Shown here piece after piece: positions 54,401 through 64,000 of a stretch of DNA of 64,000 nucleotides. The position numbers and the translations under genes are program-made. Each line of letters opens with the position of its first letter. The stretch's first letter is position 1. Under the pieces are notes generated by a model. The model was not told the origin of the DNA, made no database searches, and saw only the letters and a program-made list of their open reading frames with translations. The DNA comes from Xylaria sp. FL1777 (taxonomy: Eukaryota > Ascomycota > Sordariomycetes > Xylariales > Xylariaceae), in contig MU400655.1 in NCBI GenBank assembly GCA_022578965.1, positions 39,826 through 103,825 on the forward strand. The letters run 5' to 3'.

Positions 54401-56385
54401 AAATGCTAATAATTTACCTTTAGTGCACTATATATTATATTGCTAAACTATTATTAAGCATGTGTTTTAGCAGCACTTTTTAATAAAACAAAAATGAACA
54501 CCTTAGTATTTTTTAAGCTAATTAAAAGGCGTTTTACTTATTTATATTTAACGTTAAAGGAAAAAAACATGTGTTTTAATTAGCTAATATGCAAGCTTAT
54601 AATAGTTTGCTTTAGCACTAGTAAGCAAAATTCCTTTAACAGCTTTTAGGCTTATAGCTTAAAGCATAAAACTAAGTAATGTTATTAGTAAACAAAGCAA
54701 AGCTAAAGTTTTAATAAGCTAACAATTTTTATTTTGTCTTTAATAACTTTTATTATGCTAGTAATGCTAACTTTTAATTACTTAAAATTTAAAACATAAA
54801 TAAGATTTAGCATAAATTAAGGTTTAACAATAAGCTAAAAACAAAAACGCAAGTATAACATTAGCAAACTTAAGCAATTAAGAACATTTTTAAGGGCTTT
54901 TATACGGTTTTTAGTAAATACTTAAGCTTTTTTTACTTTTTGTAGCAGTACAAATAAAACAGCTATTTATTTGTTGCAAAAAACAAAAGCTTTATGCTTT
55001 AAAATAATAATGCAAAAGCAATTAAAGCAGCTATTTTAAAACATTAGCAAAGCTATAGCGCTACTTTTTTTCTGCAAAAGCACATAAATAGTTTTTAGCA
55101 AAACTTGTCTTTTATAATACACTATTTCTTACTGCGGTTAAATATTTATAAACCTAACTTTTCTGACTTTTTTTTAAGCATTATTATATTTAGTAAGCAC
55201 CTTAGTATTATAGCAGCTTTTGCAAGAATTTAATGGGCTAAATAATAATTGCGTTACTTTAATTGCGCCTTTTATTAAAATTAAACTTGTTAGCTTTTCT
55301 TGCAAAAAACTTAAAGCTAAAAGCTAAAATAAAGCTTTACTAAACATATATATAATGTTTAAAAGTTATATTGCAACGCATTTTTAAATACTATATTAAG
55401 TAATATATAAAAGCAAGCTTTATAAGATTTTATTATTTATTATTAGCTATTAAGTTTATAGCTATTTATACTTTAATTATGCGCAAACTTTTTATAGCAA
55501 ATAATATTAATTAATATACCTATGTATTATTTTTTAATAGTAGTTATAATTTACTAATAAATATAGCTATATAATAAATAAGTTCTTAATATATATAACA
55601 CTTATGCGTTATTATATACGGACTTTAGTATATACTTTTATATTTGCGCATGTTTTATTAATATTAAAACTAAAGCTATTTATTTCTTTTTTATTAAAGT
55701 TAATTAATATAAGCTTAAAGGTTAAGAACATTTAAGGGCTTTATATATAAAGTTAAGCCGTTAATACTAAATTAAGCTAATAAAACAAAAGATTTAAAAA
55801 CTTAGTTAAAACCTCGAATATTATTATTAAATTAAAGTTATTTTTTAAGCTTTAAATTTTAGCGCTTGTTATAACTACTAAAACTTTGCAATGTTATTTA
55901 ATTAAACCTTAACCTAAAAGCATACACTAAAAGTATATAACTAGACTTTTATTTAGCATATATAACATTATTAGCTAAGCTTAATATTAATAAAAAATCG
56001 TATTGATTTTATTTTTATATATAGAACTATATAAATTAGCTTTAGTGTTATTTATATATATACTTAAAAAGCTATGTATTTTTGTAAAATAAAGCTATTA
56101 TAAAAACTATAAGTTTATAAAATCCTCTTTAAAAATTAACTATTGTTTGCTAAAAAGATTTTATTTTTTAACCCTTGTTATTTATTTTATGCTTACTATA
56201 GTTTTCTTTGCTTAATTAAGAAATATATTATAAAGTTTTTGTTTTTGTTTAATAAAAGCTCTTTATTTCTTTTAGCTTTAATGCTAATAGTTATATTACT
56301 AAAGTTATAATTCTTTTTTTTTTGTTTTTTTTAACTTTAATAAAATGCTATTTAGATTATTGTTTTTATTGTTTTTATTACTTAC
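45419..56385. other. Long anonymous AT-rich stretch
   Basis: No gene is supported. A near-palindromic patch at about 46341-46384 pairs GTTGCT with AGCAAC and flanking TATATATA. The 65-codon minus frame at 53397-53594 (LALAYKAIFAILLKIL) is hydrophobic with no motif and is probably chance. A slightly GC-richer patch occurs near 50860-50930 (CTTTTTACGCAACGCTTACG). Confidence 0.4.
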
Positions 56386-56545
56386 ATTATTTCTATTGCT
56401 TTTATTATCTTTATTGCTTTTATTATCTTTATTGCCTTTATTATCTTTATTGCTTTTATTATCTTTATTGCCTTTATTATCTTTATTGCCTTTATTATCT
56501 TTATTGCTTTCATTATTTTTATTGCCCTTATTATTTTTATTAAGG
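56386..56545. repeat. 18-bp minisatellite
   Basis: About nine units of ATTATCTTTATTGCTTTT or ATTATCTTTATTGCCTTT with exact 18-bp spacing; ATCT occurs at 56407, 56425 and 56443, for example. Units alternate GCTT and GCCT. The period is six codons, so two plus-strand frames stay open (Y/C/F-rich and L-rich, ending near 56543-56548). Their composition is purely that of the repeat. Confidence 0.9.
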
Positions 56546-57020
56546 TAAAATTATTCACCTTTTATTAATACTTATCTATAGTTCTTTTCTTTATTATTAT
56601 AATTATTTTAACTAAAAAAAAGCTTATATAATATATTATTATATAAGAATTAAACTATATATTATTAAAATTACCTTTTAAGAACAAGTTAGTTTAAAAC
56701 TATTAATTTGCCTTAAATTCTAGTGATTTAGTTTAGAAAAAATCTTAACAAATAGCTGCACTAATAAATAATAAAAATCAAAAAGTAGTTAATAACTTAT
56801 TAAATATTAATTTATGTCTTAGTTAATATAATAAAGTTATATAATATATAACTGCTAAAATTAGTTTAATTTATTATTATATTATAGAACTATAAAACGT
56901 TAATCGGTTGCTAATATGTTTATTATACTTAGAACAGAAGATTTTAAAAGGTCGTATTATTTTAGGAGCTATGCTTTAAGCATAAATTTTGCATAACTTA
57001 ATTAAGTTTGCATTATTTAA

Positions 57021-59192
57021 AAAAAAAGCAAAAAAAATAGTAATAAAGCGCAACTCCTAAAAAGCAAAGTGCTTAAGCTAAAGTAACTCCTTAATAATTA
57101 TTAATAAAATGTTTAAATTAGCGCTAACAACTTTTTTATAGTATTTATAAAGCTACAAATAAAGTTAACAAAAGTTAAAAAGCTTAAAACATAGCTAGCA
57201 ACGCTTTTTAAAAAAGCTATAAACGTAAATACTGCAAAAAAAAAAGCTATAAAAACGGTAAAGCAGCTTAAAGTAAAGCTTAAGAAAACTTGCACCAAGG
57301 TATATAGCCTTAAAAAAAAAGTGAATAAGCTAAAGCTAAATGCTTAAAATTAAGCTTAGTAAACCGAGGTGTTATATAAAAGCCTTTAAAACAACGTTAA
57401 GAGCTTTAAACTTAAAGTAAAACAAAAAACCGCAGCTTTAAAAAAAATAAGCGCATTATACAAAAAGCTGCAAACTATATATAAAAAAGTGAGTACTAAA
57501 ATAAAAGCAAAAGGCCTAAAAAACAAAGCTATTATAAAGCTAGCAGCTTAAAAGCAGCAAAAGCTAAAAGCAAAATTAAACAAAGTTAATTTTTAGCTTT
57601 TAAGCGCTTTTGTAAAAACGTAAGCCTTAAAAGCATTTACTAAAGCTTAAAAAAGTAAATTAAATATAAAGCAGGCTTGCATTAAAGCTTTTAAAAAAGC
57701 TGCTATAAAAGTGTAATAAAACAGGGAGCAAAAAGCATAATTAAACCATTAATAAAAAAGCAAGCTTAGCTAGCTTAAATTTAAGAATGCTAAACTAAAA
57801 AGCAAAAATAAAAAGCAATTAATTAAAAGAATAAAGTATAAAGCTAAAGCTAAAGCTTAAGCAAAATATAATAAGTAGCTTTTTTAAAAAAAAAGGTTTT
57901 GCAAGCTAATAATAAACGCTTTTAAGCAAATTTAAACAATGCTATAACTAAATTAAAACACTTAAACAACTTTATTAGCAATAATAATAATAAAACAACA
58001 AATATAAACAAAGTGCAAAAAAAGCTTTAAATTAGCAAAAAGATGTTTAAGCTTTTTTATGCTATTAATAGCGCTATTTAAAAAGCAAACAATAAAGTTT
58101 CTGTTTTTAAAAAAACTATATATAGCTTAAAAAAAGACTTAAACTATAAACAAATAAAAGCTTAAGTAGTAAAAAAGCAAGCAGCTATTGCAAAAGCTAA
58201 AATATGTGCTTTTAAGGCTAAAGCGCAGTAATACTATAAGCAGTACTATATAATATGCAGCGTTTTTTAAATAGCTATATAAGTTAAGCTAAGCGCAACA
58301 AAACAGTATTTTTTAATCTTTATGCTATTAAAAATCAAGATATACGCACATAATTAGCAATAAGCAGCATTTTAGCTAAACGTAATTTTTAGGCTTAATG
58401 TTACTAATAATAAAGTTTAAGCAAAAGTTCTGCTTATAATTAACTTAGCTTACTATAGTGCTAATATTGCTTTGCTGTTTTATAATTAAACTAGCATAAA
58501 AAAAACATATAACATTAAAGCTATTTTAAATTGCTTTAATAGCACTTTATTTAGCAATAGTAGTATAAAAACTATAGCACTTATTAGCGTTTTATACGTT
58601 AAAATATATAAAGCTACTATATAAAACCTTTTAAAGGCTATAAGCTTTAAAATACTATTAATGCTAAAAAGTAAGCTAATTAACCTATAAGCTTTAAGTG
58701 CAGCATGCATATTTATAAATAGCAAAAATAAGCTAAAAGTGCTATTAGCAAGCATAGCTAGCTTTAAACGCATAAGCTTAACTAACTTAAATAATTCTTT
58801 ATTTTATAGCTATGCTATTATTATGTTGTAGTTTTTAAAAAGCAATGTTAGCTTATTTAACTTTGCTAGCTATAAACGTAGTAAAAAAAGCAGCACTAAT
58901 TAAAATAAAGCCATTAATATTAATGCTAGTTTTAGCGCTCTTTAAATAGCTATAAGCAAGCTATATAAGCTAAAACATAACTAAGTGTAAACACTAAATA
59001 TAATAAGCATATAAAAGAACTATATATTAACGCAGGTTTTAAGTAATATATTTAGCGCTAGCAACAATATAATAGGTTGCTTAAAACTAAAAGTCCTGCT
59101 TTTTATAACTATTAATTTAAAAGATAAAAAAGTAACGCAAGCTTTAAAACAAACGCTAAAGTTTATAAGCAATTTTAAGCTTAGCTAATATT
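57021..59192 (+). pseudogene. Decayed lysine-rich, coiled-coil-like reading frame
   Basis: One frame (codons at positions divisible by three) can be followed from about 57021 to 59192. It is broken only by TAA and TAG, as expected when CAA/CAG or TGG codons suffer C-to-T change. In 57366-58100 I count about 17 stops in this frame (about 7%), against roughly 12-14% in the other two plus frames. Stop-free stretches look like a basic coiled coil, for example KTVKQLKVKLKKTCTKVY at about 57255-57308 and KKLQTIYKKVSTKIKAKG at about 57465-57518. Glu, Asp and Gly are almost missing and Lys, Asn, Ser and Ala dominate, as loss of GpA and GpG would cause. The second half (from about 58250) is less charged. 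No domain is recognised; a gag-like or other coiled-coil protein is only a guess. The 95-codon minus frame at 58486-58773 is its shadow. Confidence 0.4.
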
Positions 59193-59862
59193 AAAAATAG
59201 TATTATAATAATTAGCTAAAGGTAAAAATAGGCTTATAATAAGGAGTTTTATTAGTTTATTTTTAATACTTTTTATTTTATTAATATTTACTTATTACTA
59301 CAATGTAATACTTATGATTTTTTAATTAAGTGCTTTTTTAAGCTTTAAGTTTATTTTAAACCTAGTTTAAAAAGCAAGCCACTTATAGCATTTCTTAAAA
59401 AAGTTATACTAATAATCAATATATTTAATTAATTCTTAAAGGATTTAAAGCTATTTAGCCTTTGTTTTAATATAAGATATATTAAGAGGCATTAAAGGTT
59501 TAATAAACTAAACTAATTATATATATATAAACTTTAAAAACTGCTTTTTAGCTAAAAGGTTTAAAGAAAACTATATAAACTAGCGTAGCTTATAACAAGT
59601 TATTTTATTTTAAATAAAGTTATAATTACTAGTTTTAAGCTTTATTACTAGCTTTTATTATAGCATTAATATTATTATTTTATTTTTTTTTGTTCGCATT
59701 TTTAAAAAAAAAGGTTAAAATACCTCATTAATATAAACTAGTAAATGTAGTATATTAAGTAGCTAATTATAACAAATCTAGCAAAAATAATAAAAAAAGC
59801 AGTTTAAATAAACTTGCTTTTTAATAGCTTTTAACTAGCTATTATTTTTGATTTAGTTGTAA
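59193..59862. other. Anonymous AT-rich DNA
   Basis: Stops become dense in all frames after about 59190. No feature is visible up to the palindrome. Confidence 0.4.
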
Positions 59863-59894
59863 TAAACCTGTTATATATTAATATAACAGGTTTA
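59863..59894. repeat. Perfect palindrome, 14-bp arms, 4-nt spacer
   Basis: TAAACCTGTTATAT (59863-59876), spacer ATTA, then the exact reverse complement ATATAACAGGTTTA (59881-59894). The inner part reads TGTTATAT...ATATAACA, which resembles the TGTTA/TAACA ends of LTRs. It lies about 120 bp left of the second LTR-like copy and next to a less mutated patch (GCGGTAGTCCGTTAGG near 59935). It may be two element ends abutting, or a foldback remnant. Confidence 0.8.
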
Positions 59895-60011
59895 CTTTTA
59901 AGGTTTTAATTTGTAAGTAATAATAAAATCTTTAGCGGTAGTCCGTTAGGAAGGTTTTTAGGGTACTTTTATTACTATGCACTAATAAAGGTCTTAAGGG
60001 ATTTAAAAGTA

Positions 60012-60353
60012 ATAAATATATTAGTACTTAATAGTTATAAAAAAAAATTAATAGCTAAAAAGCTAAAACTAAATAAATAACTAAATATAGGAAATGTGTA
60101 ATTATATAAACAAAAAAAAGGTAAAAAAAGCAAAAATCTTTTTTAGATTACTATAAGTTTAGTAAGCACTAAATTATTATAAGCTTAGTAAGCTTTAAAT
60201 TATTATAAGCTTAATAAGCCTTAAATTATTATAAGCTTAGTAAGCTAAATAAATTATTACGTAATTTAGCTTTAGTTAGTAAAAAAAAGATATAAAGTAT
60301 ATATAAAAATATTAAGCTGCTTTAAAAGCTACTTTTATGCTAATTTTGTAATA
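60012..60353 (-). mobile_element. LTR-like repeat, heavily mutated copy
   Basis: Same orientation and length as 19381-19722. In the last ~208 bp I count about 47 transitions, one transversion and one single-base gap. About 42 of the transitions are C or G in the first copy and T or A here. The four 26-bp subunits start near 60147, 60173, 60199 and 60225. The GTTACGTAAC palindrome has become ATTACGTAAT, and the GC-rich end (GGCCACCCCGGTGCC in copy one) reads AGCTACTTTTATGCT here. Similarity may extend left to about 59955. No internal retrotransposon genes are visible. Confidence 0.65.
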
Positions 60354-63300
60354 TTATTTCCTTTTTTTTAAAATTATTGTTTTAATAATTTTCTATAAGT
60401 GTTTTTTTTTTTTTTTTTCTGTATATTAAAATGTTAAAACGTATTAAAAGAACTAATTGCTTATTTAAAACAAAGCAAAAACTTGTTTTTGCTTTTTTTA
60501 TTGATTTTATTAGCTATAAAGTTATGCTTTGCTTTTACTGCTTTAATTAGTTATTAATATGCAAAATAACAAACAATATGTTTTATTACTTTAAATATAT
60601 ATGTGCTAATTGCTTTTGCAATAAATTAAAAGTTTTAATTAATTTAATTAATAATATAGTTTTTAAGCACTATTGTTTTAAAAAAAAAAAAAGCAGGCAA
60701 AATAATAGCTACTTTTAGTGTAAAAAAAATTAAAACGAGTTTAAAATAGCTTTAATTTTGTTTTAAGCAAGTTAGCTTAACTTTATATACAAAAATGTTT
60801 TTTAAAAGCAAAAAGCGTTAAAATAGTTTAATAAAAGCTTTAGTTCTTAAATAAGTTAAATAAAATAAAACATATTAAAAAAAAGCAAAAAGCGCTAATA
60901 AAAAAGCAAAAACTACAAAAAAAACAAGCTAAAGTAACATAAGCTATTTTATTTAAGTTTAATTAAGATTTTTTAAGCGTTTTTTTTAAAGCTAACTTTT
61001 TTTTTTTAGTTTTAAGTAGTTAAAGTATTAGCAGTAAAACTAATTTATAACTACTTTAGTAGTTTTTAAGTGTTTTTTAAGTTTTTAAGTATTATTAGCA
61101 TATAAATATTTTTTTTATTTAATAAAATACTTTAAATTATTATTGTTTTAACAAAAATTTAATATATTTTTAACTTTATAAACGTTTTAATTTGTTTTTA
61201 TTTCTAGTTATATTTTAATAAATATTTTAATAAGTGCTAATTTTAATAAAGAAATATAAAAAATAAAGTAAATTTGCATATTTTTTAGTAATAATAGTTT
61301 ATAGTTAATAAGTAAAATAACTTTTTTAATTTTAAAAAAGCTAAGTTTTTTAAATTTTAATTTATTGCTTAGTTGTTTTGTTTTAATTTAAGAAATATTA
61401 ATGTTTGCATTTTGTTTTTGTTATAATAAGTAAACTTTATTTTTTTTTTTAAAAGTTAGTTTTTTAGTTTGTTTTTTATTATAATATATTAACATTTATT
61501 ATTATAAAAACTAAAAACATAATTATAGTTTAGCTTATAGCGTTTTAATTTTTGTTGCAATAATTTTTGCTTAAAGTACTATAGTTAAAATAGCAAGTGC
61601 TATTATTAATGTTTTTTTTTGTTTTTTAATAGTTGCTTATTATTTATAAATAGCTTTATGCAAAAATATATTTATATTTTTGTTTATTAATATATTATAT
61701 AAGATTTATATTATTAATAATAGTTTTATTTAATTGTTTTATTAATAGTTAATATAACTTTATAAGTATTGTTTTAATATTTAGTTTAGTTTTTTTGTTT
61801 ATTTATTAGTTTATAAGTAATAAACAATTAAAAACTTTAATTTAATATTAATAAGTTTAAAAAAACTAGTTTTAAACTTAAAAATAAACAATTTATTTTA
61901 GTTAAAAATAATTTTTTTTAATAATTTATGTTTATTTAAATATTAGCATATAAAGGTATATATAAGTTATTTAGCTATTATGTTTTTTTTAAACAATAAA
62001 AAGTAAGCATACTTAATAAATTTATTAATAATAACTTATATTTTATTATATTATATTTTTATAACTAAATTAATTAATAAAAATAATATTATAATAAAAT
62101 CTTAAGCAATTATATATTATGTTTATTTAAGTATTTATATAAATTATAGTAGTTTATAAAGTTTATGTTAAGCTATTTTAGCTTTATTGCAAATATTATA
62201 TTTTTTTATAATAAATTTAATTATGTTTTATAGTTTTAAAAAATTGTATTTTTTTTATAATTATTAGACTATTTTTGTTGTTTTTTAGTATTTATATAAT
62301 AAATATTTATAAAATTTCTTAATAAATTTATTTTATAAAGATTTTAGTAAATAAACTTTATGTTTATATATTAGCTTATTATTTTTTAATTTTTTATATT
62401 TTTGTAGCTATACTAACTTTTTTAAGTTATAAGCTTATTATAGTTATATATTTATAAAGTTCTTAAGTATAATTTTAACTTTTAAGCTTTTATTTTCTTA
62501 AAGATATAATACTTAAATGTTTTTTTTTAAAACTTTAAATCTTTTTTAACTTTATTAATTAAGTATGTTCGCTTAAATATTTTCTTTTTTTTTAATATAA
62601 TATATTTTAAAGTTAAACTTAAAAAAAAAAATGATTTAATTTTTATGTTGTTTAATAATCTTTTATATAATTATAAATTTTGTTAGGTTTTAATAATCTA
62701 AATAAATCTTAATTAGTTTTATAGTTTTTATAAAAAACGGTTTTTACTTTTTAAGTGCTATAATAATTATAAGCAGTTCTTTATTATATGTAAAGTATTA
62801 TAATACTATATTTTATAGTGCTTTAAAATAATAAACTATTAAATATTATTTTTTATTATTTTTTAGTTGTTTTAAAACTTTTATAATTATACTATTTAAA
62901 GCATTTATTTTTAGCTTTTTTTTTTTTTATAGATTAAGTAGTTTAACTATAAAGTTAAAAATAACTTTTAGTTTTAGTTCTTTAAAAGCTTTTTAGGCTT
63001 CTTTTAAAATTAAAAAGGATTTTTTTTTATATTTTTTTTTTATATATTTTATAAAATAAAATGCTATTTTCTTAAAGTTTTAAATTAACATTTAAATATA
63101 GTTTAAAAATTTTAATGCTTATTATATGTTTATAATAGTAGTTAAATTAAATATTTTTTAGTTTTATACTATGTTAATTTTTAACTATTAAATTTATATT
63201 TATTTTAAAGTAATTATAAATTTTAAAAAGTTGATTTTTTATATATGCTATATATATTTTTTTGTATTAAGTTGTAATTTTGCTTGTTTAAGTATTTTTA

Positions 63301-64000
63301 ATACTTAAGTTATATATTTTTTATATTTTTTTAATGTTTTAAAATAAATTAAGATATTATTTAAGTAAATAAATATAAACTTATTTAAAAACTTTTATAA
63401 AATTATTATTATTATATATTAAAAGCTAGCTAATATGTTTTATAGTTTTTATAATATAACTATATATTTATATAGTTTATATATTGTTTATATAGCAGTT
63501 TTTTATTTTTTTTTTTTAGCTATTTTAATAGCATAATATTTATTTAAAATATTAACTACTATAAACTATTTTGCTTAACTAATGTTTTTTTTTATAGTTA
63601 TTAATAAAATAAAAAAATATTTATTTATAATAGTAATTATATTTAATAATTAATAATTAATTATTATTTGTTATACTAGTTTTTTTTTTTTATTAATTAG
63701 TTGTTTTTTATTTTTTATTTTAAGTATTAATACTATAGGGTATTTAGCAAATAATTAAAACTTTTTTAGAAATTTTTTTGCTAGATTTTTTTAAATATAT
63801 TTTTATAAAACGTTTATTTTGTTTAAGCTTATATAATATACTTAATAAAGCTTTAGTTAATATTTTTTTTTAATAAAAATGTAGTAGTTTTATAAGCTAT
63901 ATTTAAGAAGTTTTTTTTTTTTTTTTTTTTTGAATAGTTTATAAAATATATAATATACTTTTAATATTTTTTTAAATAAAAATATAAAAAAAATAGATCG
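60354..64000. other. Extremely AT-rich tail
   Basis: G+C drops to about 12-14% in sampled lines (62101-62220), against 20-30% in most sampled lines before. T-runs include about 20 Ts at 60399-60418 and 21 Ts at 63911-63931. No open frame above 60 codons is present and I see no repeat shared with the rest of the window. The change begins at the edge of the LTR-like copy. It could be a more completely mutated older layer. No telomere repeat is seen at the window end. Confidence 0.6.

Larger units (their letters stand above)
1..64000. other. AT-rich, gene-free block with RIP-like mutation
   Basis: All sampled lines are roughly 70-88% A+T and every frame is closed by frequent TAA and TAG. No open frame exceeds about 110 codons, and the longest ones lie in homopolymer or short tandem repeats. 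TpA is clearly in excess of ApT in the lines I counted. Duplicated segments inside the window differ almost only by transitions. In fungi this pattern is known from RIP-degraded repeats in AT isochores, centromeres and subtelomeres. That the DNA is from an ascomycete is inference, resting on this pattern and the LTR-like repeat. The species cannot be named. Confidence 0.75.

Noticed and set aside
2323..58773. Scattered frames of 60-97 codons (such as 2323-2532, 5807-6079, 8597-8851, 40770-41063, 42707-42904, 53397-53594, 58486-58773)
   Set aside because: They are short, built from F/I/L/K/Y/N codons, have no motif or neighbour support, and are few for 64 kb of six frames. Chance or repeat content explains them.
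1..64000. Alternative genetic code, suggested by the near absence of TGA and abundance of TAA/TAG
   Set aside because: TGA and TCA are depleted because GpA and TpC are depleted everywhere, not because of recoding. Reading TAA/TAG as sense gives no recognisable proteins.
1..64000. Mitochondrial, plastid or Plasmodium-like AT-rich genome
   Set aside because: Those genomes carry long recognisable frames and RNA genes. None is present, and the transition-only divergence between duplicates fits RIP better.

Overview
The window is an extremely AT-rich, essentially gene-free block of about 22% G+C (estimated by eye), falling to about 12-14% in sampled lines of the last 3.6 kb. No reading frame with a start codon exceeds about 110 codons. 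Those that exist are short, low in complexity and unlike any family I recognise. I see no tRNA, rRNA, CRISPR array, telomere repeat or intact transposase or polymerase gene.

The best explanation is nuclear DNA of a filamentous ascomycete fungus: an AT-rich isochore or centromere/subtelomere-like block made of old repeats destroyed by repeat-induced point mutation (RIP) or a related cytosine-deamination process. The strongest evidence is a ~342-bp LTR-like element present twice in the same orientation, at 19381-19722 and 60012-60353. Over the last ~208 bp I count by hand about 47 transitions, one transversion and one single-base gap. About 42 of the transitions are C/G in the first copy and T/A in the second. 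Other duplicated segments differ in the same way.

Layout. 1-10.1 kb: AT-rich DNA with a 32-35-bp tandem repeat at 6.06-6.18 kb. 10.1-12.4 kb: two direct repeats (~380 and ~305 bp) flank a block containing a poly-T tract and a 134/189-bp tandem array, perhaps a dead non-autonomous element. 12.4-13.6 kb: an A-rich block with a perfect 15-bp-arm hairpin and a 39-bp tandem repeat. 13.6-18.8 kb: unassigned DNA with simple repeats. 18.8-19.72 kb: a comparatively GC-rich, less mutated island with minisatellites and the better-preserved LTR copy. 20-57 kb: mostly anonymous AT-rich DNA with small local duplications, a 12-bp repeat open on both strands (41.5 kb), an 85-T run (45.25 kb) and an 18-bp minisatellite (56.4 kb). 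57.0-59.2 kb: the best candidate decayed gene, a lysine-rich frame interrupted only by TAA/TAG. 59.86-60.35 kb: a perfect palindrome and the heavily mutated LTR copy. 60.35-64 kb: an even more AT-rich tail.

One feature is not textbook RIP. Surviving cytosines almost always follow a purine (GpC, ApC), while TpC and CpC, with their complements GpA and GpG, are nearly absent. In a hand count of bases 1-480 the contexts are AC 20, GC 24, TC 4 and CC 2. This removes TGA/TCA triplets and turns Glu/Asp codons into Lys/Asn, which explains the odd composition of the residual frames. No functioning gene system is visible, so the interest lies in the mutational process and in the relics.
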